From an uncultured Clostridia bacterium (GTDB lineage Bacteria > Bacillota > Clostridia > TANB77 > CAG-508), in NCBI GenBank assembly GCA_934183325.1, contig CAKPSH010000025.1:1-12087 (forward strand): a DNA stretch of 12,087 bases. Direction: 5' to 3'. The notes beneath the pieces were generated by a model. The model was not told the origin of the DNA. It did not search any database and saw only the letters and a list, made by a program, of their open reading frames with translations. The translations under genes and the position numbers were made by a program. This document shows, piece after piece, positions 6,522 to 12,087 of the stretch. How positions within the stretch are numbered: position 1 is the first letter of the stretch; each line of letters opens with the position of its first letter.

Positions 6522-6584
6522 ATAAATAGATATGAAAAATATCAAAAAACATAAAAAATTCAAACAAAATTCACAAATATGTAA

Positions 6585-6590
6585 TATAAT
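6585..6590 (+). promoter_or_regulatory. Possible -10 box of the YwaF-like gene
   Basis: A consensus TATAAT lies 29 nt before the start codon. No convincing -35 sits 16-18 bp upstream; TTCAAA at 6559-6564 is 20 bp away. The assignment rests mainly on position between a terminator and a strong ribosome site (AGGAGG 6606-6611). Confidence 0.4.
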
Positions 6591-6618
6591 GTAATAAGAT
6601 AAAAAAGGAGGAAAAGAA

Positions 6619-7392
6619 ATGTTTGCAGATGCAGGAGTATACAAACCATGTGGAATATTCACAAAAGGACATTTTATACTTATTTTAGCAACAGTATTAG
6701 GAATATTTGTAGCACTAAAACACTCAGTAGGTATGACAAAAGAAAAAGTTTATAAAGTAATAAAAAAATTAACAATAACCATGTGTATAATAGAAATATT
6801 TAAAATCATATATAGTATATCAAAAAATTCATTATATGATGTAAATACATATTTACCACTTTATTATTGCAGTATGTTATTATATGCAGGCTTACTTAGT
6901 TCATTTTGCAAAGGAACATTAAAGAGAGTTGGAGATGTGTGTTTAGCTACTGGTTCTATAATAGGAGGAATTGTATTTATAATCTATCCCTCAACAACAT
7001 TGCCTACATATCCAGCATTTCACTTTTTAAGTATACATAGTTTTTTATTTCATGGAATAATGGTATATCTAGGAATTTTAATAAATAAAACACATTATAT
7101 TGAATTAAAGAAAGAAGATTTAAAATATTTTGCCAGTTTAGTAGGAATAATGAGCATTATTGCATTTGCGATAAATGGCATTTTTAATAGCAATCTAATG
7201 TTTATATCACAAAATTTTGAAGTATTTCCAATAAATGCAATATATAACTTAACCAATGGAGGAATCACATTTAGTTTAATAATGGCTTTGGCACAAATGA
7301 CATTACCATTTTATGCAGTATATTATGTAGTTGAAAAAATAAGAAGTATGGAAGAAGAAAAAGTAGATTTAGAAAATGCAAGTATGTGCTAA
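6619..7392 (+). CDS. YwaF/TMEM164-like multipass membrane protein
   Basis: The 257-residue protein has about six to seven hydrophobic segments and matches the YwaF family of Bacillota (TIGR02206-type), related to eukaryotic TMEM164 and more distantly AIG1. Key family landmarks are YLPLYYCSMLLYAG (78-91), with Cys84 in a membrane segment, and LSIHSFLFHGIMVYLG (137-152), with His140 and His145. TMEM164 has been described as a Cys/His acyltransferase acting on ether lipids; extending that activity to this protein is only an inference. The C terminus is a short charged cytoplasmic tail (KIRSMEEEKVDLEN). The start follows AGGAGG by 7 nt. It is transcribed alone, between terminators at 6521 and 7409. 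The bacterial role is unknown, though membrane-lipid or envelope work is plausible. Confidence 0.8.
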   Translation: MFADAGVYKPCGIFTKGHFILILATVLGIFVALKHSVGMTKEKVYKVIKKLTITMCIIEIFKIIYSISKNSLYDVNTYLPLYYCSMLLYAGLLSSFCKGTLKRVGDVCLATGSIIGGIVFIIYPSTTLPTYPAFHFLSIHSFLFHGIMVYLGILINKTHYIELKKEDLKYFASLVGIMSIIAFAINGIFNSNLMFISQNFEVFPINAIYNLTNGGITFSLIMALAQMTLPFYAVYYVVEKIRSMEEEKVDLENASMC

Positions 7393-7408
7393 TTAAAAAT
7401 AAATTATG

Positions 7409-7456
7409 AAAATAAGGTTTGAAGTGAAAAATCACGGATAACCTTATTTTTGTTTT
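7409..7456 (+). terminator. Strong intrinsic terminator of the YwaF-like gene
   Basis: AAAATAAGGTT (7409-7419) pairs fully with AACCTTATTTT (7440-7450). An inner GTGA-AAAA-TCAC hairpin (7424-7435) sits in the loop. The right arm runs into TTTTTGTTTTT. Confidence 0.88.
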
Positions 7457-7526
7457 TATTTATTTTGTATTAAAATTTTATTAATAAAACAAAATAAAAA
7501 AATATATATGATAAAATAAATCAAAA

Positions 7527-7559
7527 GTCACTTACTTGTCACTTTGAATAGATTATAAT
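7527..7559 (+). promoter_or_regulatory. ABC-module promoter with 11-bp-spaced GTCACTT operator
   Basis: A consensus TATAAT lies at 7554-7559, but no good -35 is found at 16-18 bp. TTGTCA at 7536-7541 is only 12 bp away. Two identical GTCACTT repeats begin at 7527 and 7538, exactly 11 bp apart, covering the -35 region. Tandem half-sites of this spacing are how OmpR/PhoB-type regulators bind, and one is encoded at 10886. I infer activator-dependent control of the ABC genes. Confidence 0.55.
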
Positions 7560-7592
7560 AAAAATGAAATAAGGAGTAGAAGGGAGAACAAT

Positions 7593-8264
7593 ATGGAGAT
7601 ATTAAGAGTAGAGAATTTATGCAGACAATATGGAAAGGGAGAAAATAAAGTGATTGCATTAGACAATGTATCTTTTAAGGTAGATAAAGGAGAATTTGTT
7701 GCAATTGTTGGGGCATCAGGAAGCGGAAAATCAACATTATTACATTTATTAGGAGGAGTTGATAGACCAACAAGTGGAAAAGTTTTTATAGATGGAAAAG
7801 ATATATATAGCTTTAATGATGATGAACTTGCAATTTTTAGAAGAAGACAAGTAGGATTAATATATCAATTTTATAATTTAATACCAATATTAAGTGTAGA
7901 AGAAAATATAACATTACCATTAAAATTAGACAATAGAGAAGTTGACCAAAGAAGATTAAATGATATTATAAGAGTTTTAGGGCTAGAAAAAAGAACAAAT
8001 CATTTACCAAATCAGTTATCAGGAGGTCAACAACAAAGAACATCAATAGGAAGAGCAATGATAACAAATCCAGCAATAATATTAGCAGACGAACCAACAG
8101 GAAACTTAGATTCAAAAGCAAGTGAGGAAATAGTAACATTATTGAAAAAATCAAATAAAGATTATAAACAAACAATAATAATGATAACACATAACTTAGA
8201 AATTGCTAAAGTAGCAGACAGAATCATAAAAATTGAAGATGGAAAAATTGTTAAGGAGGTATAG
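7593..8264 (+). CDS. ABC transporter ATPase (MacB/BceA-like)
   Basis: This 223-residue ATP-binding subunit belongs to the type VII (MacB/LolD/BceA) class that drives FtsX-like permeases. Visible motifs are Walker A GASGSGKST (40-48), Q-loop YQFYNLIP (91-98), ABC signature LSGGQQQR (142-149), Walker B IILADEPTGNLD (162-173) with catalytic Glu167, and the switch His200. QFYNLIP(I)LSVEENITLPL is the class-typical helical stretch. All residues needed for ATP hydrolysis are present. AGGGAG at 7581-7586 sets the ATG at 7593. The ribosome site of the permease lies inside its last codons and the permease starts 2 nt after the stop, so the two are translationally coupled and form one exporter. Confidence 0.96.
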   Translation: MEILRVENLCRQYGKGENKVIALDNVSFKVDKGEFVAIVGASGSGKSTLLHLLGGVDRPTSGKVFIDGKDIYSFNDDELAIFRRRQVGLIYQFYNLIPILSVEENITLPLKLDNREVDQRRLNDIIRVLGLEKRTNHLPNQLSGGQQQRTSIGRAMITNPAIILADEPTGNLDSKASEEIVTLLKKSNKDYKQTIIMITHNLEIAKVADRIIKIEDGKIVKEV

Positions 8265-8266
8265 AG

Positions 8267-10828
8267 ATGAACATTCTTACAAGATTATCTATTAGAAATT
8301 TTAAACTAAATAAAAAACGCACAATAAGTACAATTATAGGAATAATACTATCAGTAGCTTTAATATGTGCTGTAGCAGGAATGGGAAAGAGTTTTCAAGA
8401 AACTTTAGTGCAAAATTCTATAAATAAAAGTGGATATTGGCATGCAAAAATAGACAATGTAACAGAAAATGAGATAAAGAGTATAAAAAACAATAGAGAT
8501 ATAAAAAGCACAATTGAAGTAAAAGTGTGTGGATATGCTAGACTCGAAAATAGTGAAAATGAATATAAACCTTATTTAAGATTATTTTCAATGGAAGAAA
8601 ATGAATTTGAAAATTTACATTTTAGAATTATTGAAGGAAGATTTCCTCAAAATAGTAATGAAGTTATTATAAGTAAAGCAATTGCAACAAATGGAAATGT
8701 AAAATATAATATAGGAGACATAATAGATATTTCTGTTGGTGAAAGAAAAATTACAGATGAAGATGAACAAGAAAAAAATATATATAAATTAGAGAAAATA
8801 GTAAATAGTAAGGAATATAAATTAAAAGTAGTTGGAGTTATAGAAAGGCCAGACACTACGTTTGAAAAATATTCAGAGCCAGGATATACAATTATAAGTA
8901 CAGGAATAGAGCAAGGAAATACAAATATATATATTAGTTTAAAGAATCCAAGAAATTATGAAGAAGCATTAACAAAATTATTTAATGTAAAAGATTACAA
9001 AGAAGTATTACTAAAAGGAGACAATATAAAATTTGATTATACATTAAATAATGAATTATTAAGATGGGAAGCATTTGAATTTTCAGATTCAACAATTGAT
9101 ATGCTATATGCAGTAATAACAGTAGTAATAAGTATTATAATAATTACTAGTGTATTCTGTATAAGAAATTCCTTTGCAATAGCAACAACAGAAAAAATAA
9201 AAATGTATTCAATGCTTGCAAGTGTTGGAGCAACAAAAAAACAAATAAGAAAAAATGTAATAAATGAAGGATTATTACTAGGAATAATAGGAATACCTTT
9301 AGGCATAGTATCAGGATTTTTTGCAGTATTTGTATTAATAAAAATAGTGAATTCAATACTAGGAGAATATCTATTAGCAAATATTGACGGAATAGTTTTT
9401 AAAGTTTCTATTTTACCAATAATATTATCAGTTATATTAGGAATTTTAACTATATATTTATCAGCCTTAAGTTCAGCGAGAAAAGCAAGTAAAGTTAGCC
9501 CAATAGAAGGATTAAGAAGCTCAAATTCTATAAAACTAAATAGTAAAAAATTAAGAGTTCCAAAAATAATTTCAAAATTTTTTAAAACAGGAGGAGAATT
9601 AGCATATAAAAACTTAAAGAGAAGTAAGAAAAAGTATAGAACAACAGTAGTTTCAATAGCTGTAAGCATATTTATATTTATTACAATGAATGCATTTATA
9701 ACAAATATGTTTGATTTAACAGGGGACTATTATACAGATTATAATTACAATATGGAATTAAGATTAGGAACAGTAACCGCTGAAGAAATAAAACAAATTG
9801 TCACACAAGATAATATAGAAAGATATACAATTTTATATAATCAAAGTGATGGAGTTTTAAAAATAAAAGATTTATCAAAAATAAATAAAAAAGAAGGAAA
9901 TCTTATAGAAGAAGTATATTATGATGAAGAAACAGGAAAAACAACTAAAACTGGAGAAGTATATTTAGGGTTAATTATTATGGGATTAGGACAAAAAGAT
10001 TTTGAAAATTATGCAAAGAAAATTGGAGCTAAATATAACGAAGTTAAAGACAAAGGAATTTTATGTGATGAGATTAGTTATGTAGAAGATGGAAAAAGCA
10101 TGATAACCAGAAGATATACATACAACAAAGGCGACATAATAAAAGGAACGGTGGAAGATAGTGAACAAAAAGAACAAGATGTAGAAATAAAAGTTGGAGC
10201 AATTTCAAATACAAAACCAGATGGAATAGAAAAAAGTAATTATACAGGAGGATATTTAATTGTTAATATAGATGAGTATAAAGATTTGAATTTCAAACCA
10301 TATATTATAACAATACAATCAAACAATGCAGATCAACTAGAAAAAGATATAGAAAAATTGAATTTAAAGTTAAATATATATAATATAGAAGCATCAGCAA
10401 AAGAAGAAAGAGGAATGATTTTAGTAGTAAAAATATTCTTATACGGATTTATTACAGTAATAACATTAATTGGTGTTACAAATATATTTAATACAATTAC
10501 ATCTAATATGGAATTAAGACAAAAAGAATTTGCAATGTTAAAATCAATAGGAATGACCAAAAAAGAATTTAATAGAATGATAAACTTAGAAACTATATTC
10601 TATGGAACAAAATCTTGGATATATGGAACAATTGCGGGGCTATTAGGAACAATCTTAATGTATAAAGCATTTTCTATAAAGATAGAAAAAGGAATATATA
10701 TTCCAATAAATGCAATTATAATATCAGCAATATTTGTATTTATATTTGTGTTTATAATTATGAAATATTCAATAAACAAGATAAATAAACAAAATACAAT
10801 AGAAACAATAAGAAACGAAAATGTATAA
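8267..10828 (+). CDS. Two-domain FtsX/MacB-type ABC permease
   Basis: The 853-residue permease has two repeats of the same plan. Membrane segment 1 (about 19-40) precedes a large extracellular domain (about 41-275) and three segments (about 280-300, 334-360, 380-405). Segment 5 (about 457-478) precedes a second extracellular domain (about 480-715) and three more segments (about 717-740, 783-805, 815-840). Each FtsX domain shows the matching cytoplasmic coupling motif: MYSMLASVGATKKQIRKN (313-330) and EFAMLKSIGMTKKEFNRM (about 758-775). Segment 4 is followed by KVSPIEGLRSS. BceB-type permeases are shorter (about 650) with ten segments, so this is closer to the doubled MacB_PCD-FtsX form. A role in peptide antibiotic detoxification or lipid/lipoprotein extraction fits, the former favoured by the adjacent two-component genes. 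The substrate cannot be read from the sequence. Confidence 0.94.
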   Translation: MNILTRLSIRNFKLNKKRTISTIIGIILSVALICAVAGMGKSFQETLVQNSINKSGYWHAKIDNVTENEIKSIKNNRDIKSTIEVKVCGYARLENSENEYKPYLRLFSMEENEFENLHFRIIEGRFPQNSNEVIISKAIATNGNVKYNIGDIIDISVGERKITDEDEQEKNIYKLEKIVNSKEYKLKVVGVIERPDTTFEKYSEPGYTIISTGIEQGNTNIYISLKNPRNYEEALTKLFNVKDYKEVLLKGDNIKFDYTLNNELLRWEAFEFSDSTIDMLYAVITVVISIIIITSVFCIRNSFAIATTEKIKMYSMLASVGATKKQIRKNVINEGLLLGIIGIPLGIVSGFFAVFVLIKIVNSILGEYLLANIDGIVFKVSILPIILSVILGILTIYLSALSSARKASKVSPIEGLRSSNSIKLNSKKLRVPKIISKFFKTGGELAYKNLKRSKKKYRTTVVSIAVSIFIFITMNAFITNMFDLTGDYYTDYNYNMELRLGTVTAEEIKQIVTQDNIERYTILYNQSDGVLKIKDLSKINKKEGNLIEEVYYDEETGKTTKTGEVYLGLIIMGLGQKDFENYAKKIGAKYNEVKDKGILCDEISYVEDGKSMITRRYTYNKGDIIKGTVEDSEQKEQDVEIKVGAISNTKPDGIEKSNYTGGYLIVNIDEYKDLNFKPYIITIQSNNADQLEKDIEKLNLKLNIYNIEASAKEERGMILVVKIFLYGFITVITLIGVTNIFNTITSNMELRQKEFAMLKSIGMTKKEFNRMINLETIFYGTKSWIYGTIAGLLGTILMYKAFSIKIEKGIYIPINAIIISAIFVFIFVFIIMKYSINKINKQNTIETIRNENV

Positions 10829-10829
10829 T

Positions 10830-10857
10830 AAGGAGGGCTGGAAAGGTCCTCTTTTTT
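10830..10857 (+). terminator. Weak terminator between permease and response regulator
   Basis: AAGGAGGGCT (10830-10839) pairs with GGTCCTCTTT (10845-10854) through ten pairs, four of them G-U wobbles, around a GGAAA loop. A T run (10852-10857) follows. It begins right after the permease stop. The wobbles make it a likely attenuator rather than a full stop, giving less regulator mRNA than transporter mRNA. Confidence 0.65.
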
Positions 10858-10867
10858 ATGATAAAAT
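10839..10867 (+). promoter_or_regulatory. Possible separate promoter for the two-component genes
   Basis: TGGAAA (10839-10844), 17 bp, then TAAAAT (10862-10867) preceded by TGA, an extended -10. The -35 lies in the terminator loop. The start would be near 10873, leaving only about a dozen nucleotides that still hold AAGGAG (10875-10880). This is plausible but weak. Confidence 0.3.
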
Positions 10868-10885
10868 ATGAAAAAAGGAGAAAAG

Positions 10886-11539
10886 ATGAAAGTATTATTA
10901 GTTGAAGATAATGAAATATTAGCTAAAGGATTAATATATTCATTAGAACAAAAAAATTATAATGTAGTACATACCACAAAGGTAAAAGAAACAGAAGAAC
11001 AACTTTCAAATGAAAAAATTGATTTTGCTATATTAGATATAGAATTACCAGATGGAAATGGTTTTGATTTATATAGAAAAAATATAAAATTAAAGGACAT
11101 TCCAACAATTTTTTTAACTGCAAGAGAGGATGAAGATGATATAGTAAAAGGGTTAGAACTAGGAGCAGAAGATTACATAACAAAACCTTTTGGAGTTAAA
11201 GAACTATTAACGAGAATGGATAAAATTATATTAAGGAATAAGAAAAATACCATTATTAAAGTAAAAGATATTAGTTTTGATTTAGATAAAATGATGGTAT
11301 ATAAAGAAGAGGAAAAGATAGAGCTAACAAGTTTAGAGTTGAAAATACTAAATCTACTATTTCTAAACCTTAATAAAGTTGTAACAAGGAATGACATAAT
11401 AGATAAAATATGGGAATGGACTGGAAATGATGTAAACGATAATACAGTAACAGTTTATCTAAAGAGAATAAGAGAAAAAATAAAAACAGATATTATTATA
11501 ACAATAAAAGGGATAGGGTATAGAATAGATGAAAAATAA
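10886..11539 (+). CDS. OmpR/PhoB-family response regulator
   Basis: The 217-residue protein has a receiver domain (1-115) with acidic pair Glu7-Asp8, phosphoacceptor Asp51 in FAILDIELPDG, Thr78 in IFLTARE and Lys100 in DYITKPFG. A C-terminal winged helix (about 123-217) has the family signatures LTSLELKILNLL, NTVTVYLKRIREKI and IKGIGYRI. All catalytic positions are intact, so it should be phosphorylated by its partner kinase and bind tandem DNA half-sites. I chose the ATG at 10886 because AAGGAG is 5 nt upstream and the product then begins MKVLLVEDNE as in the family; an in-frame ATG at 10868 would place that ribosome site inside the gene. It overlaps the kinase gene by 11 nt. The likely target is the GTCACTT pair upstream of the ABC genes. 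Confidence 0.95.
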   Translation: MKVLLVEDNEILAKGLIYSLEQKNYNVVHTTKVKETEEQLSNEKIDFAILDIELPDGNGFDLYRKNIKLKDIPTIFLTAREDEDDIVKGLELGAEDYITKPFGVKELLTRMDKIILRNKKNTIIKVKDISFDLDKMMVYKEEEKIELTSLELKILNLLFLNLNKVVTRNDIIDKIWEWTGNDVNDNTVTVYLKRIREKIKTDIIITIKGIGYRIDEK

Positions 11540-11894
11540 AATAGAATTAAAGAAAATGTATATTATTAGTACAATAGTTATATTGATTTTTCTTATAGTA
11601 ATTTCACTAATTATATATAATCAATATAAAAATTATACATACAATTTTAATCAAAGAATTGCAAATATAGTAACTAAAATAACAGAGGAATATCCACAAG
11701 TAAATAAAGAAGATATAATAGAAATATTAAATCAAGATAATAAAGGTAACAATGATATACTTAGAGAATATGGAGTAGATTTAGAAAAAGACTCTGCAAT
11801 CTTAGAGAATGACAAGAAATTTAAAGAATTTATTATAGTAGATATAATAGTAATAAGTATTTTTATAGTTACTATAAAGGACTTTTCCACATAA
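11529..11894 (+). pseudogene. Sensor histidine kinase, truncated after its sensor region
   Basis: The frame begins inside the last codons of the response regulator, the usual coupling for a kinase partner. It encodes a short basic start (MKNKIELKKM), a first membrane segment (about 10-30), an outward domain of about 70 residues with charged helices (ITEEYPQVNKEDIIEIL), and a second membrane segment (about 102-116). It then ends after KDFST at a TAA. No HAMP, H-box (dimerisation) or ATP-binding domain follows in any plus-strand frame, so it cannot phosphorylate the regulator as it stands. Complete kinases of this kind run to 300 residues or more. The coding similarity is lost at the palindrome 11862-11878, and the last few codons come from foreign sequence. 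Identification as a kinase rests on position and topology only, since no catalytic motif is present. Confidence 0.75.
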
Positions 11895-11942
11895 TGAACC
11901 TAAAACAATAGAAGCTACCATTAGTATTAATGTTTTTTTCAT
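11802..11942 (-). pseudogene. 5' fragment of a signal-anchored protein gene, cut at the same junction
   Basis: On the minus strand an ATG at 11942-11940 follows GGTGAT by 5 nt and encodes MKKTLILMVASIVLGSLCGK, a textbook signal peptide or membrane anchor, then VLYSNYKN. From about codon 22-27 (the palindrome) onward the frame is merely antisense to the kinase sensor domain. It runs through a Tyr-rich stretch to a TAA at 11804-11802. Only the first 20-odd codons therefore seem genuine. The family cannot be named. It lies downstream of another minus-strand gene end and its terminator, which supports a real gene start here. Confidence 0.5.
11862..11878. other. 17-bp perfect palindrome at a gene-breaking junction
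   Basis: TTTATAGTTACTATAAA reads as two 8-bp inverted arms around a single T. The kinase reading frame loses meaning here from the left and the minus-strand signal-peptide gene loses meaning here from the right. It is the most probable breakpoint of a rearrangement or chimeric join. Confidence 0.6.
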
Positions 11943-11991
11943 ATCTTATCACCATAAATATAGTAACAAACCAAATATCAAAAATTTGTCG

Positions 11992-12031
11992 AAAAAAAAT
12001 AACATGTAAGAAATTTTACACATTATTTTTT
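11992..12031. terminator. Bidirectional intrinsic terminator
   Basis: A 12-bp stem (11998-12009 with 12016-12027, two G-U pairs in the transcript) encloses a 6-nt loop. It is flanked by eight A on the left (11992-11999) and six T on the right (12026-12031), so it can act on both strands. Its clear client is the minus-strand gene ending at 12038. Confidence 0.75.
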
Positions 12032-12037
12032 ATTTAA

Positions 12038-12087
12038 CTATTTTCTCAATTCTTCTAGTTTTTGTTTTTCTTCTTGAAGTTTTTTTC
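12038..12087 (-). CDS. C-terminal tail of a coiled-coil protein (partial)
   Basis: On the minus strand the last codons before a TAG at 12040-12038 read KKLQEEKQKLEELRK, a highly charged heptad-like helix typical of coiled-coil tails. The gene continues beyond the right edge, so length and family are unknown. A terminator begins about ten nucleotides after the stop, which supports a real gene end. Confidence 0.6.
   Translation of the reverse strand, partial: KKLQEEKQKLEELRK

Noticed and set aside
7536..7559. TTGTCA as the -35 of the ABC promoter
   Set aside because: The spacer to TATAAT is only 12 bp, too short for sigma-A; the match is explained by its overlap with the second GTCACTT repeat.
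9037..9669. Minus-strand 210-codon open frame
   Set aside because: It is fully antisense to the permease gene, whose frame has clear FtsX motifs. Long antisense frames are expected when the sense strand uses few codons whose complements are stops.
10868..10885. Upstream ATG for the response regulator
   Set aside because: It would place the AAGGAG site inside the coding region and add residues not typical of the family, whereas the ATG at 10886 gives the standard MKVLLVEDNE start.
11880..11940. Simple frameshift as the cause of the kinase truncation
   Set aside because: All three plus-strand frames after 11880 close quickly and none shows an H-box or ATPase motif, while the minus strand carries a convincing gene start there.
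1..12087. Reassigned stop codon (TGA as Trp) given the extreme AT content
   Set aside because: All genes are open with TGG as the only Trp codon and end in TAA or TAG; no gene needs TGA readthrough.

Overview
The window is 12 kb of very AT-rich DNA. It uses the standard bacterial code: every supported stop codon is TAA or TAG, and no gene needs TGA read as Trp. Shine-Dalgarno sites are strong (AAGGAGG type), promoters are sigma-A-like, and short genes are separated by U-tract terminators. Together with the families present (a MATE/cytidylate-kinase-like fusion, a GtrB-type glycosyltransferase, a YwaF-like membrane protein, and an FtsX-permease ABC module next to an OmpR-type two-component system), this points to a low-GC Bacillota, most likely a clostridial and perhaps gut-associated species. 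That placement is inference; there is no rRNA or marker gene here.

Left part (1-2256): an accessory-looking stretch. It starts with the end of an unidentified gene, then a GC-richer island leading into an orphan SEC-C zinc-binding tail. Next is an intact RhuM-family gene whose upstream and downstream terminators share an identical 25-nt 3' half. A small single-pass membrane protein of unknown function follows, driven by a perfect consensus promoter and followed by a 15-bp perfect hairpin without a U tract.

Middle part (2257-7456): three transcription units. The first is one protein joining a MATE multidrug/metabolite exporter to a cytidylate-kinase-like domain. The second is a two-gene unit: a membrane-anchored protein that I read as a divergent serpin-like protein, then a GtrB/DPM1-like polyprenyl-phosphate glycosyltransferase. 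The third is a YwaF/TMEM164-like multipass membrane protein with conserved-looking Cys and His residues. Each unit has its own promoter signal and intrinsic terminator.

Right part (7527-11894): an ABC exporter module (ATPase plus a large two-domain FtsX/MacB-type permease). A weak terminator separates it from an OmpR/PhoB-type response regulator and the overlapping start of a sensor kinase. This is the usual layout of a Bce-like envelope-stress or peptide-antibiotic sensing and detoxification module. The ABC promoter has a consensus -10 but no well-spaced -35. In its place are two GTCACTT repeats 11 bp apart, a good candidate for the regulator's binding site.

Right edge (11862-12087): the sensor kinase stops just after its second membrane segment. 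At that point lies a 17-bp perfect palindrome, and beyond it the DNA belongs to oppositely oriented genes: the start of a signal-anchor protein, itself cut at the same place, and the C-terminal tail of another protein. Two genes broken at one palindrome indicate a rearrangement breakpoint or an assembly/amplification chimera. No CRISPR array, tRNA, rRNA, insertion sequence or riboswitch was recognised.
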